A stretch of 64,000 nt of DNA from an uncultured Eremococcus sp. (lineage in GTDB: Bacteria > Bacillota > Bacilli > Lactobacillales > Aerococcaceae): assembly GCA_943914835.1 (NCBI GenBank), contig CALUDO010000008.1, positions 1 through 64,000 on the forward strand, in the 5' to 3' direction. Under the pieces are notes generated by a model that was not told the origin of the DNA, searched no databases, and saw nothing but the letters and a program-made list of their open reading frames with translations. Positions 56,873 through 64,000 of this stretch are shown here, one piece after another. The position numbers and the translations under genes were made by a program. The number at the start of each line of letters is the position of its first letter. Position 1 is the first letter of the stretch.

Positions 56873-57529
56873 CTACGAGGGGACACTTAAGTCAGATTCA
56901 ATGATATCTTTGTATTGATAAAGGAAGTTCTCGATGTCTTGCATTTTAGATAGGTGGTCTACCCGAGCCTTCATTTGACCGTTCTGAATGATGAGAGCTT
57001 GTGGTACGGTTTCCAGTTGCCATTTCTGGGCTAAGTCACTGATATTATGGTCTTGACTATTATAATAGTAGATAGTCACATCTAATTCTTTAGCTAAATG
57101 ACTAATTTTGGGGGTGAAAGCTTGACAGTAGGGGCATTGATCGAAGCCAAGATAGAGGATAAAGGGTTCACGGTCGGACTGGGTCATCTGGTCTTGGAAA
57201 TCTTTTTCAGTCTTAATAATTTTAATCTGAGAATAGTCCCAAGCACCTGGTGCTTGGCTGTTTGTTTGGTTGACTTGATCTATCTCGTGGTAGGCCGCTG
57301 CTTTTTGGTCAGGGTCCATGGACAGGAAGGCGGTGTCTGGATCAATCTTTAAGTGACCCATTCCTCCTTGACTAGCTCCTCTATCATCTGAGGGACTACT
57401 CGAGTTTACCTCTGAATGAGAGCCAGAAGCTTGTCCACCGTCTGGGTCCTGTAGTTGGGATTGTTCTTGGCAGGCGGATAGACTGACTAGGAGTCCTAAG
57501 CAGGTAATTAGTTTATAGAAATTTCTCAT
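56873..57529 (-). CDS. thioredoxin-like lipoprotein
   Basis: 218 aa. The lipoprotein signal ends LVSLSAC (Cys at about 20). A Ser/Gly/Asp/Gln linker precedes a thioredoxin-like domain (about 105-210) with redox motif CPYC in LYLGFDQCPYCQAFTPK and cis-Pro in ETVPQALII. An extracellular thiol-disulfide enzyme is expected. Similar proteins are called bacteriocin-transport accessory proteins; no bacteriocin genes are seen here. Placed 27 nt after the HAD gene on the minus strand, against the surrounding direction. Confidence 0.8.
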   Translation of the reverse strand: MRNFYKLITCLGLLVSLSACQEQSQLQDPDGGQASGSHSEVNSSSPSDDRGASQGGMGHLKIDPDTAFLSMDPDQKAAAYHEIDQVNQTNSQAPGAWDYSQIKIIKTEKDFQDQMTQSDREPFILYLGFDQCPYCQAFTPKISHLAKELDVTIYYYNSQDHNISDLAQKWQLETVPQALIIQNGQMKARVDHLSKMQDIENFLYQYKDIIESDLSVPS

Positions 57530-57556
57530 ATATATCTCCCATATTCGATCAACAAT

Positions 57557-58426
57557 CTAGTCAAATTCGCCCTGGATAATTTGGTCAATCACTTGGGCAA
57601 CGCCATCTTGGGAGTTGGCGGGAGCGGTATATTTGGCAATCTTCTTCACTTCGTCGAGAGCGTTCTCCATAGCGAAGCTATATCGAGCCATCCGCATCAT
57701 AGAACGGTCATTAAGAGAATCACCGATAGCAGCCACTTGGTCCATGGTGATACCTTTGTCTTTAAGGTAGGCTTGAATGGCTAGGCCTTTCTGTGCCTTC
57801 TTATGGGTCACTTCTAAGTTATCGATCGCAGAGGAGGTGATATCTAGGTTCTTATTGGATCCAAAGTGGGCGATGAAATCGGCTTGTGCTTCTTCATCAT
57901 CTGTCAAGACCATTATCTTCATAGGCGTATTGTCAGCTTGCACTTGGAATTCTTTAATGGGACGGATAATCTTATCGGAAGCAATCAGTTGGACTTGACT
58001 GATTTCAGATGGGTTTTGGTGGTTCTTTTTCTTAGTTTTGATATCTTGGAGGAACTTAGTCAATCGTTTCTGACGTTGCAGGTAGTTGGTTAAATAGATG
58101 CGTGAGGTGGTCATAATTGAATAGTTAATTTTATTTTGAATTAAGTAATCTAAGATGTCTCGACTAGTCTGGTAATCAAGTCCCTTCTCAAAAAGAGGAC
58201 GGCCTTGGGGATCGGACAGGACAGCCCCGTTCATGTTAACCATATGGCAAGATAGGTCATGAATGTCTAAGAGTGGTTGGGCGGTGTTGAAGCTACGACC
58301 GGTGGCCACCATGAATTCAATCCCATGGTCTTGTAGGCGACGAATGGCGTCGGCTGTGCGGTCGCTGATAACATGGTTCTCATTCAGTAGGGTTCCATCC
58401 ATATCTGACGCGAAGACTTTAATCAT
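57557..58426 (-). CDS. Cof-type HAD phosphatase
   Basis: A 289-aa HAD-superfamily type IIB hydrolase with DMDGTLLNE (Asp nucleophile, about residue 8), VATGRSFNTA and the C-terminal GDSLNDRSMMRMARYSFAM. Cytoplasmic, probably a sugar-phosphate or cofactor phosphatase; substrate unknown. Probably cotranscribed with the thioredoxin-like lipoprotein gene. Confidence 0.88.
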   Translation of the reverse strand: MIKVFASDMDGTLLNENHVISDRTADAIRRLQDHGIEFMVATGRSFNTAQPLLDIHDLSCHMVNMNGAVLSDPQGRPLFEKGLDYQTSRDILDYLIQNKINYSIMTTSRIYLTNYLQRQKRLTKFLQDIKTKKKNHQNPSEISQVQLIASDKIIRPIKEFQVQADNTPMKIMVLTDDEEAQADFIAHFGSNKNLDITSSAIDNLEVTHKKAQKGLAIQAYLKDKGITMDQVAAIGDSLNDRSMMRMARYSFAMENALDEVKKIAKYTAPANSQDGVAQVIDQIIQGEFD

Positions 58427-58579
58427 ACTAGTTCTTTCCCTCCATTGTTCATTCAGTGCTTTTACTATAACATAAGAATGTAAATTTATTGTATCAATTG
58501 GGGTTTATTCGATAAGATTGATTATTCTAACCCTTTATACTAAAATATGACTAGCAAATTTTAGAAATGGGGGATGTGC

Positions 58580-59743
58580 GTGAATTGGCAGAGTAAGTCC
58601 ATGATAATACCCTTGGTACTACTGATGGTCGTATTCACCGTCACCAGCCTTGATAACCTAACGGAGTCCCTAGTTCAAGTGGCGGCTCAAGAGGAAGAAA
58701 TATCCAGTCATAAACCTGAAAGTAATCATGAATCCCTTCCAACGGGAGAATCCATTCATTCAGAAGAAGAAACTGAGTCTGAAATGTCATCTGAATCGAT
58801 GGAAGAAACCCAAGAGGAGTCGCAAGAATCTGAACTTGAAGAATCTTCGGCTGAAGAAAGTGTGGACCCCTCTGCCGAGGAAGTGACAGAGACACCAGAC
58901 CTGTTGGATATTCCCTATCTTCCTTTTATTAAGAATAAGTTCGCTAGTGAAGACCAGGCAGATGCCTTTATTAGTCTAATTCAGGATGATCCTCTAGCTA
59001 CCAATCAATTTCAAGTCTCTAAGGAAGAGAATGGGGGTCAGGGGTATACGGTTACTCTGAATTATAGTGACCAAGCAACTGAAGAGGGACGGTATATTCT
59101 CTTCTATATATCGGCAGAGTTGGCATCAGAAGACCAAGCCTATGACCTAGGTAACCAATTGCTTAATCTCTATCCAGACCTCTTCTTTGATTATGAACCT
59201 GTAATGATTTCTGAAGGGGTGTATGACTTAGTGTTTGGCACTCGCTACACCATTAATACAGAAGCCCTGGCCTATCAAATAGCTACCGGGACACTAACCT
59301 ATGGTGACCAGCGTCAGCCCTATACTTATACGCTTGACCTTGATGATCAAGGAAACTATGAGGATCCCATTCAAGAGGCTATTCAGCAAGAACCCCATCC
59401 AAGTCATCGCTTCACTGAAGAAATGAATGAGGATACGAATCAAGTAGAGATTACTATGGTACCGATTGAATCAGATGCGAGCCCAGGACCGGCTTCGCAA
59501 GAGCCAGGGTCGGTAGCGGATGACCAAACAAGGATGGATAAAGAAAATCAGGTTCGAATTATTTCGATGGATTCATCAACCGCAGATTCAAAGAAATCAT
59601 CGGATGATCAAGAAGACAAGCTTTTTGGTGTCATTCCTTTGTCAGGAGACCGAGATTCTATCTTGATTACTGTCGCTTCAATAATTGTGCTAGTGGTTGG
59701 AGCAGCGATTATTCTGTCTTCTTTCTGGTCGCATAAATCCTAA
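58580..59743 (+). CDS. acidic surface protein with possible IPLSG sorting signal
   Basis: 387 aa. A signal-peptide-like N-terminus (hydrophobic 8-22) is followed by a Glu/Ser-rich stretch (about 38-100). Globular parts (about 110-265) carry two FASEDQADAF/ELASEDQAYDL repeats reminiscent of SPOR-like units. A second acidic linker comes before the end, which reads IPLSG, Asp-Arg-Asp, a 23-residue hydrophobic helix and the short tail SHKS. IPLSG is a one-place-shifted LPXTG-like motif (I for L, S for T). GTG at 58580 lies 6 nt after GGGGG. Wall anchoring is unproven; a simple C-terminal membrane anchor is the alternative. Confidence 0.65.
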   Translation: MNWQSKSMIIPLVLLMVVFTVTSLDNLTESLVQVAAQEEEISSHKPESNHESLPTGESIHSEEETESEMSSESMEETQEESQESELEESSAEESVDPSAEEVTETPDLLDIPYLPFIKNKFASEDQADAFISLIQDDPLATNQFQVSKEENGGQGYTVTLNYSDQATEEGRYILFYISAELASEDQAYDLGNQLLNLYPDLFFDYEPVMISEGVYDLVFGTRYTINTEALAYQIATGTLTYGDQRQPYTYTLDLDDQGNYEDPIQEAIQQEPHPSHRFTEEMNEDTNQVEITMVPIESDASPGPASQEPGSVADDQTRMDKENQVRIISMDSSTADSKKSSDDQEDKLFGVIPLSGDRDSILITVASIIVLVVGAAIILSSFWSHKS

Positions 59744-59797
59744 GGGAAGGGGCCTATAGACCCGGACCAAGAGATCAAGAATTGGAGGAAACCATCT

Positions 59798-60403
59798 ATG
59801 GCAGACCACTACTATAGTCAAGCCCCATCGAGTCGCCATGACTATCAATACTTCGAGACCTGTCTTGGAGGCCAAAGTCTTAGATTTAAGACGGATGCGG
59901 GAGTCTTCTCCAAGGGACGGGTGGACTATGGGTCTCGTTTTTTGGTTGAGACTTTCATAGACCGGGTCAGTCACCCCCAGGCCATTTTGGAATTGGGAGC
60001 GGGTTACGGACCCATCTCCTTGGCTCTGACGGCTGCTTATCCTCAAGCACAAGTGATCGGGGTGGAGATTAATCAACGTGCCTTAACCTTGGCCCAAGCC
60101 AACCAAGACCTCAATAAGATTGCCAATGTGGAATGGCTTTTGCAAGATGCAGGTCACTTAGCCTTGGACCGGACCTTTGATCACGTAGTAACTAACCCCC
60201 CGATTCGGGCGGGCAAGCAAGTGATTCAATCCTTTGTTGACCGAGCCTATGACCTCCTCCAGCCTGGTGGCAGTCTGTGGCTTGTGATTCAGAAGAAGCA
60301 AGGGGCGCCGTCTATGTTGAAATATATGGACCAAGTCTTTGATAATGCAGACAAGTTGGTCCAGGACAAAGGCTATTGGATCATTCATAGTATGAAAGCA
60401 TAA
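59798..60403 (+). CDS. RsmC-like class I methyltransferase (YbxB type)
   Basis: A 201-aa SAM-dependent methyltransferase: motif I LELGAGYGPISLAL (about 67-80), acidic VIGVEINQRAL and the substrate motif NPPIRAGK that marks N-methylation of a base. Its conserved place is between rplL and rpoB in Firmicutes (ybxB). Here an 11-kb island separates it from rplL but it is still upstream of rpoB. Probable rRNA guanine methyltransferase; target not shown. Confidence 0.85.
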   Translation: MADHYYSQAPSSRHDYQYFETCLGGQSLRFKTDAGVFSKGRVDYGSRFLVETFIDRVSHPQAILELGAGYGPISLALTAAYPQAQVIGVEINQRALTLAQANQDLNKIANVEWLLQDAGHLALDRTFDHVVTNPPIRAGKQVIQSFVDRAYDLLQPGGSLWLVIQKKQGAPSMLKYMDQVFDNADKLVQDKGYWIIHSMKA

Positions 60404-60410
60404 ATAGTAT

Positions 60411-60449
60411 CGTCAAGATTTCCATTGATTTGGGTCTTGACGTTTTTTT
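60411..60449 (+). terminator. methyltransferase gene terminator
   Basis: CGTCAAGA (60411-60418)/TCTTGACG (60435-60442), followed by T7. Confidence 0.8.
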
Positions 60450-60492
60450 GATTATATGCCTTGTTTTTTAATCTATTTTGTAGTATATTTGG

Positions 60493-60521
60493 TTGACGTA
60501 GAGACTAATTAGATGTAGAAA
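60493..60521 (+). promoter_or_regulatory. rpoB promoter
   Basis: TTGACG (60493-60498), 17-nt spacer, TAGAAA (60516-60521), giving an untranslated leader of about 180 nt. Together with the flanking terminators this accounts for the 303-bp gene-free stretch before rpoB. Confidence 0.55.
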
Positions 60522-60563
60522 AGCCTTGAAATCTTGTCCAAGCTGCTTTTCGCCCGGATAAAA

Positions 60564-60608
60564 CAAAAGATCGTGCTATTTGAGCATAGACTTTTGTCTT
60601 TTTTTTGT
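60564..60608 (+). promoter_or_regulatory. terminator-like hairpin in the rpoB leader
   Basis: CAAAAG (60564-60569) / CTTTTG (60591-60596) with an inner TGCT (60574-60577)/AGCA (60583-60586), then TCTTTTTTTT. It lies between the promoter and the rpoB start, so it could attenuate rpoBC transcription. A competing antiterminator was not found by eye. Confidence 0.6.
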
Positions 60609-60706
60609 CCAAAATTCTGGGTAAAAAGCTATTTGTTAACAAAGTGTAATAATGTTAATGAATTGTAACATTTAACGGGGTCTTAATAATTAAAGGGGTG
60701 AAGAGC

Positions 60707-63700
60707 TTGAGTCATCATCATATTGTTCAATATGGTAAGAAAGCACAACGTCGATCATATTCACGTATTCATGAAGTCCTAGAGATGCCCAACTTAATTG
60801 AGATTCAAACCGATTCTTTCCAATGGTTCTTGGATGAAGGTTTGCAATTAATGTTTGATGATATCTCTCCAATTGTTGACCATTCTGAGAATCTAGAATT
60901 GCACTTTGTTGATTATTCTTTAGAAGAAGCTAAGTATGATATCAATGAAGCGCGGAGCCACGATGCCAACTACTCACGTCCAATCTATGTGACCTTACGC
61001 TTGATTAACAAGGAAACGGGTGAAGTCAAGGAACAGAAGGTCTTCTTTGGTGATTTCCCAATGATGACAGAAATGGGAACCTTCATTATTAATGGAGCGG
61101 AACGGGTCATCGTATCTCAATTAGTTCGCTCACCCAGTGTTTATTTCCATGACCGGGTAGACAAGAAGAACCGTCATACCTTTACGACGACGGTCATCCC
61201 TAACCGTGGGGCTTGGCTTGAATTCGAAACCGATGCTAAAGGTGTCGCTTATACTCGGATTGACCGGACTCGAAAGTTACCAATGACAGAATTGATGCGC
61301 GCGCTTGGTTTTGCTTCGGATGATGAAATTATTGATATCCTATCTGAGTCAGAATTGTTAGAAACGACCTTAGATAAAGATGTCCATAAGAATATTGCTG
61401 ATTCTCGCATTGAAGAATCATTGAAAGATATTTATGAACGCTTAAGACCAGGGGAACCTAAGACAGCGGAATCTTCTAGAAATCTTTTGATTGCGCGTTT
61501 CTTTGATCCCCGTCGTTACGACCTAGCTCCAGTAGGTCGGTATAAGATTAATAAGAAGTTAGACTTGAAATACCGCCTTCAAGGCTTAACCCTAGCGGAA
61601 ACGCTAGCTGACCCAGAAACTGGGGAAGTCATTATGGAAGAAGGAACTGAATTAACCCATGACCGGGTTGAAGCATTAGTTCCCTACTTAGAACAGAATA
61701 TTAACAAGGTTACCCTCTACCCTTCTGCAGAAGGGGTCTTAGGGGAAGAAATTGACCTACAAATTATTAAGGTGTATTCACCAAAGGATCCTGAAAAGGT
61801 GATTAACATTATCGGGAATGCCAATATTCCAGCTGAGATTCGTTCCTTGACCCCAGCGGATATTATTGCTTCCATGAACTATTACCTATTCCTAGATTAT
61901 GGCATTGGTGTGTCTGATGATATTGACCACTTGGGTAACAGACGTATTCGTGCCGTGGGGGAACTCTTACAGAATCAATTCCGAATTGGTCTATCTCGGA
62001 TGGAACGGGTCGTTCGGGAACGGATGTCCTTACAGGATATGACTTCCATGACCCCACAACAATTAATCAATATTCGTCCAGTGGTGGCAGCGATCAAAGA
62101 GTTCTTTGGTTCATCTCAGTTATCTCAATTCATGGACCAAGCCAACCCCTTGAGTGAGTTGACCCACAAACGTCGTCTATCAGCCTTAGGGCCAGGTGGT
62201 TTAACTCGGGACCGAGCAGGATATGAAGTGCGTGACGTTCACTATACACACTATGGCCGGATGTGTCCGATTGAGACGCCTGAAGGTCCGAATATTGGTT
62301 TGATTAATGCGCTGGCATCCTTTGCCAAGATTAATGAGTATGGTTTCATCGAGACTCCTTACCGGAAGGTTGATAAAGAAACCCATCGACCTACAGATCA
62401 GATTGATTATCTAACCGCTGATGAAGAGGACTACTATGTGGTAGCCCAAGCCAACTCTGAATTAACCGAGGATGGTCGCTTTGCCAACGAAACGGTTATG
62501 GCGCGTTATGTGGATGAGAACTTAGAAATTCCAGTGGAACGTGTTGACTATATGGACGTTTCTCCTAAACAGGTTGTCTCAGTAGCGACAGCTTCGATTC
62601 CTTTCTTGGAAAATGACGACTCTAACCGGGCCCTAATGGGTGCCAACATGCAGCGTCAAGCGGTGCCATTGATTAATCCGCAAGCGCCATTTGTGGGGAC
62701 TGGTATCGAGTATCAAGCAGCCCATGACTCTGGAGCTGCGCTTATCTGTAAGCATTCAGGCCTTGTGACCTATGTTGATGCCAAAACCATCAAGGTTAAA
62801 TTGGAAGATGGGTCAACGGATACCTATAATGTGACTAAATTTACCCGGTCTAATGCCGGAACCTGTTACGACCAACGCCCGCTAGTCGAGGTGGGTGACC
62901 AAGTAGATAAGGGTGAAGTTCTAGCGGACGGACCATCTATGAGGAATGGTGAAATGGCTCTAGGTCAAAATCCACTCGTTGCCTTCATGACTTGGGATGG
63001 ATATAACTATGAAGATGCGATCATTATGTCTGAACGTTTGGTTAAAGATGATGTTTATACTTCGATTCATATTGAAGAATACGAATCTGAAGCGCGTGAT
63101 ACCAAGCTAGGACCTGAAGAAATCACCCGAGAAATCCCTAACGTTGGGGAAGATGCTTTGAAATACTTAGATAAGCAAGGAATTATTTCTATCGGAGCTG
63201 AAGTTCGTGATGGGGATATCCTTGTTGGTAAGGTAACTCCCAAGGGTGTGACTGAATTATCTGCTGAAGAACGCCTTCTACATGCTATCTTTGGTGAGAA
63301 AGCCCGCGAAGTCCGTGACACCTCACTCCGTGTTCCACACGGCGGCGGTGGTATTGTTCATGATGTTAAGATTTTCACACGTGAGAATGGAGACGAATTA
63401 TCTCCAGGTGTGAATATGTTGGTTCGGGTCTTCATCGTTCAAAAACGTAAGATTCAAGTCGGTGATAAAATGGCTGGTCGTCACGGAAATAAAGGGGTTG
63501 TTTCTCTTATTGTTCCTGAAGAAGATATGCCATTCTTACCTGATGGAACCCCAGTCGATATTATGTTGAACCCATTAGGGGTACCTTCCCGTATGAACAT
63601 TGGACAAGTATTTGAGCTCCATTTAGGTATGGCTGCGCGTTCATTAGGTATTAATATTGCCACCCCAGTCTTTGATGGGGCGAATGAAGATGACGTATGG

Positions 63701-64000
63701 GAGACAGTTAAAGAAGCTGGTATGGCAGAAGATGCTAAGACCATTCTTTATGACGGTCGAACTGGTGAACCCTTTGACCGTAAGGTATCCGTAGGTGTTA
63801 TGTACATGCTGAAACTGGGTCATATGGTTGATGACAAAATCCATGCCCGGTCAACTGGACCTTACTCACTTGTGACCCAACAACCATTGGGTGGTAAGGC
63901 TCAATTCGGTGGCCAACGTTTTGGTGAAATGGAAGTTTGGGCCCTAGAAGCTTATGGAGCAGCCTATACCCTTCAAGAAATCTTGACCTACAAGTCAGAC
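60707..64000 (+). CDS. rpoB: RNA polymerase beta subunit, 3'-truncated by the window
   Basis: First 1098 codons of RpoB; the frame is open to the window end. It starts at TTG (60707-60709) after AAGGGGTGAAGAGC with [20 protein letters not shown]. The rifampicin region reads [32 protein letters not shown], with wild-type residues at the usual resistance positions. Later catalytic-core motifs [13 protein letters not shown] and [11 protein letters not shown] are intact. Last visible residues lead toward the C-terminal [10 protein letters not shown] region. Confidence 0.98.
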   Translation, partial: MSHHHIVQYGKKAQRRSYSRIHEVLEMPNLIEIQTDSFQWFLDEGLQLMFDDISPIVDHSENLELHFVDYSLEEAKYDINEARSHDANYSRPIYVTLRLINKETGEVKEQKVFFGDFPMMTEMGTFIINGAERVIVSQLVRSPSVYFHDRVDKKNRHTFTTTVIPNRGAWLEFETDAKGVAYTRIDRTRKLPMTELMRALGFASDDEIIDILSESELLETTLDKDVHKNIADSRIEESLKDIYERLRPGEPKTAESSRNLLIARFFDPRRYDLAPVGRYKINKKLDLKYRLQGLTLAETLADPETGEVIMEEGTELTHDRVEALVPYLEQNINKVTLYPSAEGVLGEEIDLQIIKVYSPKDPEKVINIIGNANIPAEIRSLTPADIIASMNYYLFLDYGIGVSDDIDHLGNRRIRAVGELLQNQFRIGLSRMERVVRERMSLQDMTSMTPQQLINIRPVVAAIKEFFGSSQLSQFMDQANPLSELTHKRRLSALGPGGLTRDRAGYEVRDVHYTHYGRMCPIETPEGPNIGLINALASFAKINEYGFIETPYRKVDKETHRPTDQIDYLTADEEDYYVVAQANSELTEDGRFANETVMARYVDENLEIPVERVDYMDVSPKQVVSVATASIPFLENDDSNRALMGANMQRQAVPLINPQAPFVGTGIEYQAAHDSGAALICKHSGLVTYVDAKTIKVKLEDGSTDTYNVTKFTRSNAGTCYDQRPLVEVGDQVDKGEVLADGPSMRNGEMALGQNPLVAFMTWDGYNYEDAIIMSERLVKDDVYTSIHIEEYESEARDTKLGPEEITREIPNVGEDALKYLDKQGIISIGAEVRDGDILVGKVTPKGVTELSAEERLLHAIFGEKAREVRDTSLRVPHGGGGIVHDVKIFTRENGDELSPGVNMLVRVFIVQKRKIQVGDKMAGRHGNKGVVSLIVPEEDMPFLPDGTPVDIMLNPLGVPSRMNIGQVFELHLGMAARSLGINIATPVFDGANEDDVWETVKEAGMAEDAKTILYDGRTGEPFDRKVSVGVMYMLKLGHMVDDKIHARSTGPYSLVTQQPLGGKAQFGGQRFGEMEVWALEAYGAAYTLQEILTYKSD

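Noticed and set aside
56873..57529. Bacteriocin locus based on the accessory-protein-like thioredoxin gene
   Set aside because: No bacteriocin precursor with a double-Gly leader, immunity gene or C39 ABC exporter found around it.
62090..62240. Rifampicin resistance change in rpoB
   Set aside because: Asp, His and Ser at the main resistance positions are wild type.

Overview
The window is a chromosomal origin region of a low-GC, non-sporulating Gram-positive bacterium, most likely of the order Lactobacillales. Supporting evidence is the gene order yidC-rnpA-rpmH / dnaA-dnaN-yaaA-recF-gyrB-gyrA-rpsF-ssb-rpsR-gdpP-rplI-dnaB, then glnRA, radA-yacL-gltX-cysS-mrnC-rlmB-yacP-sigH-rpmG-secE-nusG and rplKA/rplJL/rpoB, together with LPXTG surface proteins, strong AGGAGG ribosome binding sites and no sporulation genes. 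An Aerococcaceae-like genus is my guess; the sequence alone does not settle it. Almost every gene left of about 13.3 kb is on the minus strand and almost every gene to the right is on the plus strand, as expected for forks leaving an origin at 13.3-15.2 kb.

Left arm (1-13.2 kb, minus strand): a broken IS1182-type transposase at the edge; a phn-type ABC transporter operon (phnD-phnC-phnE-phnE) with a cytoplasmic metallophosphatase as last gene and a three-unit Pho-box-like array upstream; a decayed IS256-type transposase; a GerMN-domain lipoprotein; a trehalose operon (treP-treC) with an imperfect palindrome over its start site; and khpB(jag)-yidC-rnpA-rpmH.

Origin (13.3-15.2 kb): nine DnaA-box-like 9-mers upstream of dnaA. 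Downstream of dnaA there are more boxes, a DnaA-trio-like run and three perfect AT-rich 9-mers, which look like the unwinding element. Two perfect 16-bp parS sites lie at 22.86 and 23.75 kb, between ribosomal protein/ssb genes.

Central core (15-48.8 kb): replication, gyrase, c-di-AMP phosphodiesterase, nitrogen control (glnRA with a perfect GlnR box), tRNA charging, RNA processing, a SigH-like sigma factor, Sec/NusG, NAD salvage (pncB-nadE), a wall-polymer initiating transferase and the ribosomal stalk genes with L1 and L10 leader RNAs.

Accessory island (48.9-59.75 kb): the usual rplL - ybxB-type methyltransferase - rpoB neighbourhood is split by about 11 kb. It holds a two-component system, two tandem LPETG surface proteins that share near-identical DNA tracts, a small HTH gene, three 22-bp GGGG-N9-CCCC repeats, a sigma-factor-like gene, DUF1659 and DUF2922 proteins, a coiled-coil membrane protein, a Dp-1-type holin, a CHAP/CW_7 endolysin, a thioredoxin-like lipoprotein, a HAD phosphatase and an acidic surface protein with a possible IPLSG sorting motif. 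The sigma factor / DUF1659 / DUF2922 / holin / endolysin cassette is the best candidate for an undescribed system: a domesticated phage lysis module under its own regulators. rpoB runs off the right edge.
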